Part shown: positions 1 to 12,414 of the stretch, one piece after another
Position numbering within the stretch: the first letter of the stretch is position 1
Layout: each line of letters opens with the position of its first letter
Origin: Meloidogyne chitwoodi
Lineage: Eukaryota; Nematoda; Chromadorea; Rhabditida; Meloidogynidae
NCBI GenBank assembly: GCA_015183035.1
Contig: JACZZP010000002.1
Span: 2,480,001 to 2,544,000, forward strand
Reading direction: 5' to 3'
Length of the DNA: 64,000 bases
The notes under the pieces: generated by a model
What the model saw: only the letters and a program-made list of their open reading frames with translations
The model's database searches: none
What the model was told of the DNA's origin: nothing
Position numbers and translations under genes: made by a program

Positions 1-72
1 TATTTAAAAATGACTCTAACAACCCGACAATACTCTAATGACCCCTTTATAGAATTTTCTGAAATTTAGTGG

Positions 73-3000
73 TTATTTTTTACCAGGAAAGGCAATTTGA
101 GCATCTCCTCCAATTGTTCCATCTAATCCACCAAATTCACCTCCATTATCATTTTCATAGAGATTCTGTAGATGTGGTAGTTCATTTCTTTAAATTAAAA
201 AAAATTAAATTAATTAATTTAAAAAAATTAAATTTACTCAGCAAACGCTTCTTCTTCTTCTCCATCCATTTCCCATCCAACAATACGTTGCTCATTCGTA
301 TTAATATTATTTAACCATTCAATTAATGGAGAATAATATTCAAGCAATGGGTTAGTATCTTTTTTAGTGAAAGAAAAAAATTAAAAAAATTTTTCTAAAA
401 ATTTTTCTAAAAATTTTTAGAAAAATTTTTTAAAATTTTTTGAAATTTTAAAAATTTCAAAATACCAAGATTTCTATTTCCTGTCAATTTCTCAAACGAA
501 TCAAGCCAAGAAACTGAACCACCACTTTTTATTGCATCGTGAATATCCTAAAATTAGTTAATCCAACTTGCAGCTTTTTAAACGCAATGATAAAATCATA
601 AAGTTTTTGAAAAGCTACAAGTTGGAATATTAACCAAAATGACTAAAATACAATTAAATTTCTAATTTTTTAATTCTAAAAAATTATATTATGTATAAAG
701 AAATTTTATAAAATAGAGGTTTAAATTAAATAAAAGGTTTAATAAAATATTAAAAGTTTAATTAATCCATTACCTTCATTTCTTCTCTCTCTGGTAAACA
801 TCCCTCGCTTAATTTATTTTTACACAATTTTTTTAATATTTGAAATTGTGTAATATAAGCAATAGTATCACGAGTAGCTGGGGCATGTAATTGAGTTATT
901 ATTGGAGAAGCTATTGGATCGCTTTCTATTGCCCTTGGATCGGCCATTGAAGGAGCTATTATTCCTTGATATTTTTGCCTTTAGAATGAATTTAAAAAAT
1001 TAGAAATTTAAAAAGAATCAGAATTTTCTGTGAAAAAATCAGAATTTTTAGAAAATCAGAATTTTAAAAAAATCAGAATTTTTGAAAATCAGAATTTTAT
1101 ATAAAATCAGAATTTTAAAAAAATCAGAATTTTTGAAAATCAGAATTTTATATAAAATCAGAATTTTAAAAAAATCAGCATTTTTGAAAATCAGAATTTT
1201 ATAGAAAATCAGAATTTTATAGAAAATCAGAATTTTATAAAAAATCAGAATTTTTTCTTCAAAAAATCAGAATTTTCTCAAATTACCTTAAATTCCACCA
1301 CTCAATTGACCAATTTGAAGGTGTTATGCTTTCATTAAAAACAGAATATCTCCATTTATCTATTAAAAATACATATTTAATTTTATTTAATTCAAAAAAT
1401 CTCTAATTAACCAGCAACAATAGCAAAAGGTAATTTAACAAATTCTTCAATTGCTTCTTTATATAATTTATTTATTTCTGCTGATTCACTATGTTCAATA
1501 CGATCATTTAATATTTTAATAGAACGTAAATAATCTACATTTCTGGCTATAACACTAAATGCACCTGCTAGTGCAGAGCTTAGACTGAAATTTTAATTTA
1601 ATATTTTTAATTTTATTTTTAGATAAATTTTTCTTTTGAATTTTGATATTCAAATTTATTAATTATTTGCCTTGGATTAGGTGCATCTCTCAAAAGAATA
1701 GGTTGATGTCTTGAACCATATTGATAATATAATTTAGCCATTAAACGATGAGATTGAATAAATTCCTGTTATTTATTTATTTTTTAAATAGAATATACCT
1801 ATATTATTTTAATGTTACCTGTTCACTGAGCTGACCACAGACTTTAATTCTATAGTCTTGACCACTCATCTGTTAAAATACAAGTTTAATGATATCAGAA
1901 TTCTGATTTTAAATTAAGTAAAATCAGAATTAAGTTGAAATCTGAAGGTTGAAAATCAGAGCAAAAAGAATTTTTATTAGAACATTCAGAATTTTTAATA
2001 AGAACTAATCAGAATTTTTATCAGAATATTTATCAGAACAATCAGAATTCTTTTAGAATAAATCAGAATTTTAATCAGAAAAATCAGAATTCTTTTAGAA
2101 TAAATCAGAATCTTTTAGAATAAATCAGAATATTTATCAGAACAATCAGAATTCTTTTAGAATAAATCAGAATATTTATCAGAACTATCAGATATTTATC
2201 AGAACAATCAGAATTCTTTTTTGAATAAATCAGAATTTTAATAATGATAAATCAGAATTTATATTACCATATCATATGCAGTAGCAGGATTGCATATCAT
2301 TTCTTTAGCCCAATTTCTCTTAAAAACAGAATTTGTCCAAAATGAACGTGGTAGGCGTTCAAAACCAAGATATTTCATAAAACGATAAACCTATAAAAAA
2401 TAAATTTTTTTAAATTAAAAAAATTATTTTCATACTTTAGAATACATTAATCGAACAGTATAATTTTGTGAATGAAATGAATTTAATAATTCATTAGAAA
2501 TTCTTTCTTCATCCATTGCCAATATTTCATCAGAAAAAGGTTTAGTTTGTTCATAATAAGCAAACCAATTATCTCCATTTGAACTTTTTAATAAATGTAT
2601 TGGAATTGGTCCATTTTTAGAGACGAAACCAGCCTTTTGATTCTTTTTTAAAAATTAAATGTTAATTTTTAATTTAAATATAAAAAACTTTTTGGTAAGA
2701 ATGACTTTAGTTCGCAGACTTATTAATAAGCCAAATGTGGACATAAAGAGCTGAAATTTTGTAAAAATATCTACAACAGTGATATCTAACAGTTTTCAAA
2801 ATTTCAGGATTTTTGTTAAAATATCTCAAAAGTTATGGGTGGAAAAGTGAGCTTTTGAAAATTTTAATTTTTGGATTAGACAGCAATTTTCTTTTATAAC
2901 CTTAGAAATACTTGACTAAAAATTCTAAAATTTTAATATTTCTTTGCTATCACTCTTAAGAATATATGTACAAAATTTCACGATTTTAAGTTTATTTTTT

Positions 3001-4772
3001 GCAATTTTATAATTTTTTAACTGAAGGAGGTTTTAGCGAGCAATAGCCCTAAAAATTCAAATGGATTTTTTAATTTTTATAATAATTCAAAAAATCTTTT
3101 AAAAAGTCAAAAATATTATTTAAAATAAAAATAATAATAAAAAAATATTTCAACAAAAAAATTATTTAATTATTAATAAAAAAAAACTAACTTCTTCTCC
3201 TCCCTTCTTTGAATGTAAAGCAGCCAATCTTGCTCGAAAATAAGCATGTAATTGTTGATAAAATGGTTTTATTTGATCATAAATAGTATTTAATTTTTCC
3301 TCTAGGTCTATTTGACGTTCAGAATAAAATCCATAATTTTCAGGTAATTCGTAAACTGCACGCCACATTTCGCCCAAATTTTGGAAGGAATTCAGCTTTG
3401 CTCCTTAACACAAAAAATTTTTTTTAATTGTTTCATAAAAAATTAACACACCTTTATTACTCATCTGCACAAGCTGAGAATAACTCGTTTTTAGGCCATT
3501 TCCAACTGATAAACGCCATTTTTGCCAAAGATCAAGGCACTGCATTGCATCTGCCCCAGGGGAATTCAACATTGAGGGAATATCAGAAAAACGTAAGAGA
3601 CAGGCAGTTTTGTCGCCACCCATTGGGGCTTAAATTTAAAAGAATTTTTTAATTCCAAAAAATAAATTAATTTTAACCCTTTCCAGGTTCTCCACACAAT
3701 TGTGTATGTATAAATTGTTGATTTATTGAAAGCAATATTCGATTATATTCATTAAAATCATCAGTATTTAAAACATTCATTCCTTGTTGTGCTAATACAG
3801 AAAATTGAATTCTTTCCAAGGAGCCATAAGGAAATATGCTTGAATTAAACTGAGATGCTTGTAAAGCTGTTGCTTTTAAGAATGTTCGGCCAACCTTTTT
3901 AAATTTTTTAGATTATTTAAGATTATCAGAAAATTGCAATTAAAACAGAATAAAATCAGAATAAAATAAGAAAAAATCAGAAAAAAATCAGAATAAATCA
4001 GAATAAAATCAGAAAAAAATTCAGTAAAAAAATCAAAAAAAAAATCAGAATAAATCAGAAAAAAAATCAGAATAAATCAGAAAAAAATCAGAATAAAATT
4101 AGAAAAAAATCAGAATAAATCAGAAAAAAATCAAAAAATAATTTAATCATTATATTTTATTTCTACCTCTTCAGCTTCATCCAAACTTTGTTTTAATGAA
4201 ACAGAGGCTGCCGTAAAATAATTCCACCCTGCCAAAGCTATTTGATGCAAAACTTTTTGTAGCTCAGCTGAATAACCACCTAACCATTTCATTGATATAT
4301 CAGGATCGTTGATAGAATTAACTGGCTAAAAAATAAAATAAATTTATAAAATAACGGACGTTTCAGTGCCAGCCGCTTACTTTTAGATTTTCAACTCTCC
4401 AATATTCACTCGAGTTAATTAATGCGTGTGCTTCCTTATTTAATTTTTCATTATTATTTTGCTTTTTATCTCCATCATTAGATGTTGTCCCTTTGTTTAA
4501 AAAATTGTCAACGAGTGATTGAATAATCTAAATCAATTAGTATTAATAAAATATTATCTTTCCTCAAAAAATAAATAATTTACATCATTATCAACATCAT
4601 CAGGTTTAGATTGTTCTTGTTCCAAAGCTGCACCATAATCCTCTTCACTAACAATATCATCAAAATTTATTTTACTATTCTTATTTAATTCATCATTTGC
4701 TCGAATAAATATAGCAAAATATGTTAAAAACAACAATTTTGATAATAATGAAAATATTAACGAAATATTCAT
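73..4772 (-). CDS. acn-1: ACN-1-type ACE-like protein without zinc site
   Basis: Sixteen exons: 4584-4772, 4381-4527, 4167-4325, 3678-3894, 3452-3628, 3192-3403, 2436-2642, 2268-2390, 1819-1869, 1671-1765, 1412-1584, 1287-1359, 774-978, 466-547, 238-358, 73-187. All phases agree. The first exon carries a hydrophobic signal sequence, then an acidic stretch. Peptidase M2 (ACE) landmarks follow in order: AGWNYFTAAS, YSQLVQMSNKG, GPIPIHLL, a DYRIKVC stretch, NPSLSSALAGAF, KWRYSVF, WWNLR, KYQGI and YITQFQ. The ACE zinc motif HExxH reads HRLMA here, and the Glu ligand of the canonical EAIGD stretch is Ser, so it should not be a peptidase. This matches the family of nematode ACN-1, a non-catalytic ACE homologue needed for moulting in C. 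elegans. The intron at 1670 starts with GC rather than GT. The C-terminal exon (Gly-rich, ending FPGKK) is less certain, because reading past 238 gives an immediate TAA. Confidence 0.9.
1011..1285. repeat. AATCAGAATTTT tandem repeat in acn-1 intron
   Basis: About 15 imperfect copies of a short unit with core ATCAGAATTTT, separated by A/T runs, lie in the intron between exons 12 and 13 of the acn-1-type gene. The same core recurs in two other introns of that gene and near 7.9 kb. Confidence 0.85.
1895..2262. repeat. AATCAGAAT repeat in acn-1 intron
   Basis: Irregular array of ATCAGAAT units, many preceded by TTTTAGAATAA, between acn-1 exons 8 and 9. Spacing is variable, so it looks like a decaying microsatellite. 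Confidence 0.8.
3925..4140. repeat. AAATCAGAATAA repeat in acn-1 intron
   Basis: A-rich array of AAATCAGAATAA and AAATCAGAAAAA units between acn-1 exons 3 and 4. It shares the ATCAGAA core of the other two intron arrays. Confidence 0.8.
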
Positions 4773-5253
4773 TTTTATGCGTTCTTAATGAGAAAAACTT
4801 AAAAATAATAATAAAAATTAGGTTTTAAGTTTTTAGGAAGAAATAATAAAAAAAATAAACTTGAATTATTAACCGGAAAAAACCAGAAAATAAACTTTAA
4901 ACAATAAAATAAACTTGAATTTAAAATAAACTTAAAAAATAGTAAAATAAACTTAAAAAATAACCTGGTTTTTAAAACTTTCCGGAAAACAAACTGAAGA
5001 GTTTCTCAAAAATAAACTTGAAAAAATATATGCAATTATTTATTTGAAACTGTCCTACATTCTCTAAAATAATAATATTACCTTGAGGGTGCTTATGTAT
5101 GTTCTTAAAATCGCTGCAAATTGGGAGAAAAGGAAATGTGAAAGTGAATGGATTGGAAAATATGCGGAAGGGGAGATCGATCTGCTAATAAATAAAAAAA
5201 TTTATTTAAAAAATGTTTGAAAATTTTTTTGAATTTTAACAAGTTTAGGGAGT

Positions 5254-5605
5254 AAAAGGATTATGGCGGATACACATAAGTTCCGCCTTTATAACTCAGT
5301 AAAGGAAAAACCATTTTCAATGATTTTGATATCATTCGATAGAGAATTAAATTTTCTACAAAATAAGATAAAAAACTAAATAATAATTTAATAATTAAAA
5401 AATATATGGTTCAAAAAGTGTAGAAAATGGAAATTTTTGAAGGTTGTTTGATCATATCTTTAAAACATGATTTTAAAAAAAAATTTATTTTTAATTTAGT
5501 AGTTTATTAAATTCTCTATCGAATAATATCAAAAACTTTTCAAAAGATTAGGTTTTTTCAGAGTTATGAAGTGGAAATGCAGGTGTATTTACACATACTT
5601 TAAAA
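5254..5605. repeat. foldback element, TCTATCGAA family
   Basis: Two inverted arms. The left arm contains GATATCATTCGATAGAGAAT and the right arm its near-complement (ATTCTCTATCGAATAATATC). Other copies lie near 10.4, 36.6, 61.6 and 63.5 kb, with a single arm near 8.77 kb. No target-site duplication could be fixed. Confidence 0.7.
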
Positions 5606-6289
5606 AAATAAATATAGAATTTAATATAAATTAAAAAATTATCCTTAAATAAATTAAATTGCTGCATTTTTTTCAGTCGATAAATTAAAATTGGTTCAAA
5701 ATCTTGTCTTTGAACGAATGCTTTGAATGCATTATATCGTGCTGTGCTCTATTTGCCACTAACAATAAATCGACGAATCTAAATATTGCTTGCGGAGATG
5801 ACGAAGAGTAAAAGCAAAAAAAATATAACGGAGAAGACAGGATTTTTGGGGATTTTAGAAAAGATAGTGTGCGCAACTAAGCATTTTGGCGTTATTTAAA
5901 ATTTGGATTTATTATATAAATAATTTTTAAAAAATTAAAAAAAAAACTTTTTTGTGTGTTTAATGATTCGAATAAATAGGAAAAAAATTTTGTTGTTTTC
6001 TGTAAATTTTTTTAATGATTTGTTTATTAAAAAAAATTTATTGCGCACATGTAAATTCATGAAACAATAAAAAAATAAAAGAAAAGGATTATATGAATAA
6101 ATTTTGGTGTAGGGAACGCGATAATTTATTTAATAAGAAAAGAATATAATAAATATATCTGAATAAATAAAATATATGTTCTGTGATCATAACGAAAAGG
6201 GATTTAGAAGAAAAGTTACTTGAACGGGAATATTAAATTAAAATACAAAGCAAACATTGATTGACTAAATATCTATTTCGTATTATAAC

Positions 6290-6455
6290 TAAGAAAAATA
6301 AACTTTAAATATATCAGAAAAATAAACTTTAAATATATCAGAAAAATAAACTTTAAATATATCAGAAAAATAAACTTGAAATATGATAGAAAAATAGTAA
6401 ACTTTAAGCATATCAGAAAAATAAACTTGAACTAATCAGAAAAATAAACTTGAAA
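6290..6455. repeat. tandem AAATAAACTT array
   Basis: Seven or so units of about 25 bp with core AGAAAAATAAACTTTAAATA, 80 bp downstream of the stop of the 6537-9149 gene. Confidence 0.75.
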
Positions 6456-6536
6456 AGAAATAATATAAAAAAGATTATTTGTAGGAAAATAAAAATGATG
6501 GGTTTGCAACTTTAATTTAGACAATTTTGCTTCTTT

Positions 6537-9149
6537 TCAGTTAACTTCAGGAAAACGGACTGTATCATTCATTTTCTCCTTCTCCTAAAAAATATTTTTA
6601 AAAATTAAAAAATATTATTTTACCATAATTTTTTCCTTAACAACTTTTGGCTTCTTTAATAACATTTCTTTCAATTTAAACAGCCATTTTTCAAATTTTG
6701 TACCTTTTAGTTCTTCACCATATTTAGACAATAAAAAATTATAAAAATGACCAAAAAGACGATTTATTTGAATTTTTTTCAAATTACCTAATTCTTTGGA
6801 TTCTTCTTCTTTTTCCTTTGACTAAAAAATATTTTAAATTTATTTAATTTGTTTAAATTAATTAAACCTTTTCCAACATTTCTAAAATTTGATGATAATT
6901 TGCCCCCAAAAAACCTCCAATATAATAAAAATAATTGAAAATACTTCCAAAAATTAAATCTTTAACTTTTTCCAAATCTTTATTTTCTTTTGAAATTTGT
7001 TTGAAAATTGTACTTGGCTTTTTATGTATTAAATTAATATCGCAAACATTTTCAACTGTTTGTTGTAATCCAAATGCATTATTAACCAAATTAGGTTCTT
7101 TAATAAATGGTGAGATGGTCATTCTAACTATTTGTTTTACCAATTCACTAAAAATATTAAAAAAAATTTTTTTTATTTTTTCAGTAGTGTATAAGGACAC
7201 AAGAAGGGTCATAGTAAGTACAAGTTTGTGTCCTTATATCCAAAGTGACCTTATAACAAGAGTGGGTATTAATTTTTAATTATTTTTAACGGCTTAAACT
7301 TACACTTTATCATTTTCAAAAATTGACTTGAGTACACTATTTTCCAAGTTCTTAACTAATCCATTTAATAAACAATCAGATAAATTAATTTGTAATTTTA
7401 ATAATTTATTCTGTTCTTTTTCATTTTTCAAAGAATAAAAAAATAAATGTCCTTTTGGAATAGATTTTTTTAAATTTTGAGCTTCATCCCTCAAATTAGT
7501 CGAAATTGACCAAAAATTTAAAAATAGGAAAAAATTAATTTTTCCTTCAAAATCTTCAATAATTTTATTTTTATTGTTCTTATTAATGTCTTGAATATAG
7601 TGTAAATGTTTTTGTAATTTTCTTGAATTAAAACGTTTAATTATTAAAGCAAAATTGTTTTTTAAACGATTTTTATTTTCCCCGCCATTTTTGTTGATAA
7701 TTAAATTAATTTTTTTGATTAAATTTTTTACTGTTTTTTTACTTTTCATCTGTTGGGAGAGAAAAAATTTAAATAATTTTAAATAAATAAATATTTTTTA
7801 ACTTCGAAAAGGTTACCGAAAATGTAGTAAATTTTATAAAATACTTGAAAATCAGAATTTATAAAATAAACTTGAAAATCAGAATTTATAAAATAAACTT
7901 GAAAATCAGAATTAAAATAAACTTGAAAATCAGAATTTATAAAATAAATTTGAAAATCAGAATTTATAAAATAAACTTGAAAATCAGAATTTATAAAATA
8001 AACTTGAAAATCAGAATTTATAAAATAAACTTGAAAATCAGAATTTATAAAATAAACTTGAAAATCAGAATTATTATTTATATTTAATAAAAAATTACCA
8101 TCTGTTGGACATAGCTTTGTAATAGATCAAAAACTTCGTTATTATTTATTGAAGAACCTTGAGGACAAAAAGAGTCAAAACTATTTTCTCTAACATTCTT
8201 TAAAATCTTCACCAATTTTTCATTGTTATAAGAGGAATGGTTGATTTCGTTAACTTTGTGGCTGTTTTCTTCAGGGGTAGATTCTATCTCTTTAGAATTT
8301 GTTAGGTTATTTTCCTCATTAGTTAAGGCATCAGTACTGTCATCTTGGGATATTTCTTCATTTTCTTCAAATATCATTTTTAATGAATTTTCATCATCCA
8401 AAAGTGAACCCAAAACAATCAAAATTTGTTTTTGTGCATATTTCAAAGGCTTCAAAATTTCTTCATTATTTGCTTCATATTCAATCTCCTCACTTTTATT
8501 TTCATTTTCAGCCGTATCATTATTATTTTCAATAATATCATTATTTGAATTTTCGATTCGAACAGGTGAAAGACTCTCATTTTCAATTTCTGTCTGGTCG
8601 TTATTCTTAAATTAAATTGAAATTTGTAAAAAATGAAAAATTTTTATTCTGATTTAGAAAAAGAAAATGTTCTCTTCTCTTTACATACTATTTTCATTTT
8701 CTCTAGTCTTGTACGAGGATGAAATTAATTTTAATAACTTTTGGATAAATGGTCCGTTTTTAATGGTTTTTGTGTTATTCGATAGAGCAAAAAATTTACT
8801 ATAAATAAGTTATTTTCCAAAAATATTCAAGAAATTTAAAAGTAAAAAAAAAGGAAAATTTCATTCATGGAGTCGAAAAAAAAAAACATACTGTTGAAGG
8901 AGATGAAAGAGAAGAGCTAGATGGAAAGGAAGGGGAATTTGATAACGAGTAAGAAGGAGAATTAAGATCCTCTTCATTATTTAGTCCATCAATTATATTT
9001 CCATTAATTTTATTTCCATTTTCTTCAACAATCTCTTTTTCATTTTCAACAATTGGTGTTGTATTAACACAAAAAATACTAATTGAAAAATAAAGGAAAA
9101 TTACCAAAGAAAATTTTGTTTGAAGAAAAGGAAAATTTAAATATTTCAT
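6537..9149 (-). CDS. secreted acidic/lysine-rich protein, unknown
   Basis: Six exons: 8892-9149, 8099-8605, 7304-7749, 6868-7147, 6624-6821, 6537-6584. All splice sites are GT-AG, phases close, and the predicted product is 578 residues. The chosen ATG at 9149 gives MKYLNFPFLQTKFSLVIF, a clear signal peptide. Next comes an Asn/Glu/Ser-rich acidic part, exons 1-2, with Ser-rich SSSSLSS. The C-terminal 60% is Lys- and Leu-rich, predicted helical, and ends FPEVN. I recognise no family. Donor 7303 (GTAAGT) was chosen over the overlapping GTGTAA because only it keeps the downstream frame. It could be a nematode-specific secreted or egg-shell/cuticle-type protein, but nothing seen proves that. Confidence 0.75.
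7845..8075. repeat. 24-28 bp tandem repeat in intron
   Basis: About nine units combining AAAATAAACTTGAA with AATCAGAATTTA, lying in intron 2 of the 6537-9149 gene. The array is open in one forward frame only because its unit length is close to a multiple of three. Confidence 0.9.
8740..8860. repeat. single arm of TCTATCGAA foldback family
   Basis: One arm only, with TTATTCGATAGAGC, in intron 1 of the 6537-9149 gene. The partner arm is missing or decayed. Confidence 0.4.
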
Positions 9150-10099
9150 TTTTTTGGGAAAATTTTTTTTAGAATTGTTAATGAGTGAATATTCCCTATA
9201 CACGAGGCTTTGCTTTTATGCATCTAAAAATGGGCGTTAATTTTTTTTAATTTTTACTTTTTAATATATGCCTTACAAATATACACAGCGGAAATTCTTT
9301 TTAGGCGGAAAATTCTTTTAATTTTTTAATTTTTGAGTTTGCACTTTTTCCTTTTATAAAATACAAAACACGTTTTATTGATGTAATTTTTAATCTCTTA
9401 TTATTAAATTAAATTTACACTTTTAAGTTTTCCGGAAAAGTCGCAAACTTAAAAAATATAATCTACGCAAAGTTTTAGAAATTACAACTTAAGTTTGAAA
9501 AATAAAGTTTTTCCGGAAGCTCTAAAAAATAGAAAGACAAGAAATTAGAATCCGGAAAAATTAAATAATTTTCCGGAAAAATAACTTTCTCAACATTTTC
9601 CGGTAAAAAAGTTTTAAAATTTTCCGGAAAACTTTCTCAACTTTTTTTCAGAATAATACTTTCCATCTTTTATTTATTTCTCAAGTTTCGGAAAGAAACG
9701 TGCTATTGAGTTTTGATATTTTATTAAAAGGAAACAGAGTGCAATTAAAAAAATAAGACATTAAAAGAGATTTCCGCTAGGCTATATTTATAAGTGCAAA
9801 TATTTATTATTTAATAAAGTGCAGGCCCACACGTGTAAAAAGACATTTCGGCGCTAACAATTATTTTTTAATATTTTAAATTTTTTATTTAAATTAAATA
9901 ATTTATTTTTCCTTTTTTTATTATTAAATAAATTATTAAAATATATTATATTATTGGCATGACTAATCGCTGAAAAAATTAAAAAGCATTCATAATATAA
10001 TTTTATAGCTAAATTATAATGTTTGGGTATTTTATTTCTAATAAAAATATCCTTTATATTATTTTTATTTTATTCAAAATTATATTAAAAATATAGATT
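9150..10099. other. divergent promoter region
   Basis: Spacer between a minus-strand gene (start 9149) and a plus-strand gene (start 10100), so both promoters should lie here. It contains a cluster of TTTTCCGGAAAA-type palindromes (about 9425-9650). No other gene is visible. Confidence 0.5.
9425..9650. repeat. cluster of TTCCGGAAAA palindromes
   Basis: Six short palindromes of the form TTTTCCGGAAAA within 225 bp, a sharp local excess in DNA that is otherwise poor in CCGG. Related palindromes occur near 4.87 and 4.98 kb upstream of acn-1. Confidence 0.6.
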
Positions 10100-11364
10100 A
10101 TGACTTTTGTCATATTTTTGATTTTATTTAAATTAATTTCTTATAAAGTGTCTTGTGAAATAAATACAACTTTTTATAAATTTATTGAAGCAAGTAATAA
10201 TGAAATTTTACAAAAATATTTGCCTTTATGGGCTTCTGGAATGATTAAAATTGAAAGAGATGGTAGCAGGTTAGTGTAAGAACCTATTCATTTAATTCCA
10301 AAATCTTTTAAAGAATTAATTACTAATTTAATTTGTTTATATAGCGTTAAATAGAGAATTAATTTACCTACAAAAAAATAAAAAAAATTAATTTTAGGTA
10401 AAGAATAAAAAAAGTTATGGTCAAAAAACTTCATGAAATTGTCAATTTTCGCAGTTTTTTGACCACAACTTTTTTGATAATAAAGATAAAATTTTATTTA
10501 GAGTTTATTTAAATATAAAATTTAATTCTCTATCGAAAGATACCAAAAAATAAATTAAGAGGATAGTCTATTCAAGAGTTATATGCCTTGAAATCAAACT
10601 AATTAATCACTTTTATAGTACAATTAATTATTTGCATGGAAAAAGGCAGTCTTTGAATTTATATTTGAAATTGCCCAAATTGGCAAGAAAACAAGGAATA
10701 TTTAATTTTTCAGTTTCTATAGAAAATTGGGAATCTTGTACGTGTGTTACCGACAGAATTTATGAGAATTTGTTAGTACAAACATTTTTTTTAAATTAAA
10801 AAAATTATTTTTTTAATTAAAAAAAATAATTTCAAAATATCCAGATTAAAAAATTATATTTTAAAATTAATTTGAAAGACTTGCATTTGCCTATAATCGT
10901 CAAAACGGCCGCGGAATTATTCAGGAAGAAGTCGTCTTACTTTCCTGGAATTATTGGTTAAATCAAAAAGGAGAAAAAAATTTCTTTTTCTCAGGGGCGA
11001 TTGGCAATCAATTTGCAAGTGGTCAGAAATATTAAAAAAATTTAAAAAAATAAATTAAATTTAAATTTAAGAAAAAAATGCAACGTGGGTAGACCTTCCA
11101 GGGATGCATCGCCATTCAACTATATTTATTTTAAAAAATGGAAAAATAAAAATTTTATATGGAAAATATGGTGCAGAATTAATAAATATTAATAAAATTT
11201 CTTCTAATAAAAAAATTAATGAAAAAAAATTTGAAAAAAATTTTCGAATTCGAATTATTTCACAAAAAGAAGTACGTAAATTGTTTAAATGGTTACCCGA
11301 GAAAATGACAGATGGGGATACTCCAAATTGTGATTGGAATATAAATATTGTAGGTTATTTTTAA
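10100..11364 (+). CDS. secreted protein of unknown family
   Basis: Four exons: 10100-10269, 10619-10771, 10879-11021, 11072-11364. Introns are GT-AG, phases 2, 2, 1 agree, and the product is 252 residues. It begins MTFVIFLILFKLISYKVSC, a signal peptide. The body is Trp- and Tyr-rich, with WASGMIKIERDG, a Cys pair in SCTCVTDR, SWNYWLNQKG and LPGMHRHSTIF, suggesting a beta-rich folded extracellular domain. The C-terminal third is Lys/Asn/Ile-rich and ends NCDWNINIVGYF. I do not recognise the family. Intron 1 is unusually long because it holds a foldback element. A TATA-like AT-rich stretch precedes the ATG, but no defined promoter motif was found. Confidence 0.7.
10330..10600. repeat. foldback element in intron, TCTATCGAA family
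   Basis: Arms ATAGAGAATTAATTTAC and TTTAATTCTCTATCGAAA in inverted orientation, inside intron 1 of the 10.1 kb gene. Confidence 0.65.
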
Positions 11365-11472
11365 TTTTGATATTTTTTACCTTTCTATTAGAGAGTGTTT
11401 AATTATTTTTTAGATAAGACTTTTTGTATTTATTATATCCCAGTTCTACTAATATTTAAGTTTTCCTTAAAC

Positions 11473-11645
11473 TAGGGTAGCTCCCCGACCAATTTTCGCC
11501 AATTGTCGGGGTTCGGGGGGACGGGGTTTCGGGGTTTGGCCTGTCGGGGGTGCCTGTCTGCTGAAATGTCGGGGGACGGGGATGCCGGGGGTGTCGGGGT
11601 TCGGGTCGGGAGAGGAGAAAAGTCGGGGGACGGGGTGCTACCCTA
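11473..11645. mobile_element. 173-bp hAT-like MITE
   Basis: Perfect 9-bp terminal inverted repeats TAGGGTAGC/GCTACCCTA, flanked by an exact 8-bp direct repeat CCTTAAAC (11465-11472 and 11646-11653). Internally it is rich in GTCGGGG repeats, a GC island in very AT-rich DNA. The 8-bp duplication fits the hAT superfamily. It has no coding capacity. Confidence 0.85.
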
Positions 11646-11653
11646 CCTTAAAC

Positions 11654-12414
11654 TATCAAATTAATGAGGATATTTATTTATATTTAAAAGTCAGTTCAAA
11701 ATATGACAATTATAGGTGAAAGTTAAAGAATATTTATAGTGGAAGGAAAAGGGCGGAAATACATGATAAAGTTAAATTAGGAAAGTTTGGTAAAAGAAAT
11801 AATTTACAATTGTAGGGAAAGTTTAGAAAGAATACAAAGAGAAATATTCAAAAGGATGCTTTTAAGAAATAATTTAAATAAGACAATTGAACACATAAAG
11901 AAAGGGAAAATTAGATAAGAGAAAGTTTTTATGAAAATATTTAAAAACATAGAAGGGCAAAATATGTAATAAATATTTTAAATCATATATCAGGACTCAT
12001 CAGTTTTTATTAGAGAGTATTTAATTATTTTTTAGAGATAGGACTTTTTATATTTTTAATTTCAGCCTTCTGACTTGCAAGTGCTTATCCCTGTGATTGT
12101 TCAAAAATAAATTATAATTTATAAAATTAAACACAAGAGTTCTTTTAAATGGACTAAAAAAGCAAAAAATATTTTTAACTAAATGAAAGAATAAATTTAA
12201 ATGACAGAAGAAATAACATTTTAAATATGTAAAAATTCAAAGTTTCATAAACTAGAAAGAAATGTGTAATTCGGATAAATTGTTTTTTACTCTTGTTTTT
12301 TTGTTCTTAGACATCAGCGGTTCTTTTAACTCTTTGAATATATTCTTTTTTCCTTCCATTCTTTTCTTTCTAAATTATATAAATTTTAATTAACAATAAA
12401 ATAACTCGTTTACT
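11654..12414. other. spacer with conserved 3' block of gene A
   Basis: No gene seen. The stretch from about 12255 to 12414 is near-identical to 22700-22859 downstream of gene D and related to the 3' flanks of other MNLKN genes (core TTGTTTTTTACTCTTG). Confidence 0.6.

Larger units (their letters stand above)
4773..6536. other. intergenic region, no gene seen
   Basis: Spacer between acn-1 and the next minus-strand gene. Short ORFs here have no signal sequence, splice pattern or recognisable motif. It holds A-rich AATAAACTT repeats, a foldback element (5254-5605) and a short tandem array (6290-6455). Confidence 0.6.

Noticed and set aside
73..4772. Catalytically active ACE peptidase
   Set aside because: The zinc-binding motif is HRLMA and no other HExxH occurs in the deduced exons.
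7845..8087. Array of regular 24-28 bp repeats that might look like CRISPR, and a forward ORF of KIRIYKINL repeats
   Set aside because: Eukaryotic intron DNA, no spacers, unit is a simple AT-rich satellite; the ORF is an artefact of the period.
8241..8615. Plus-strand ORF of 124 codons
   Set aside because: Antisense shadow of exon 2 of the 6537-9149 gene; Ser/Phe-rich from complementing acidic codons.
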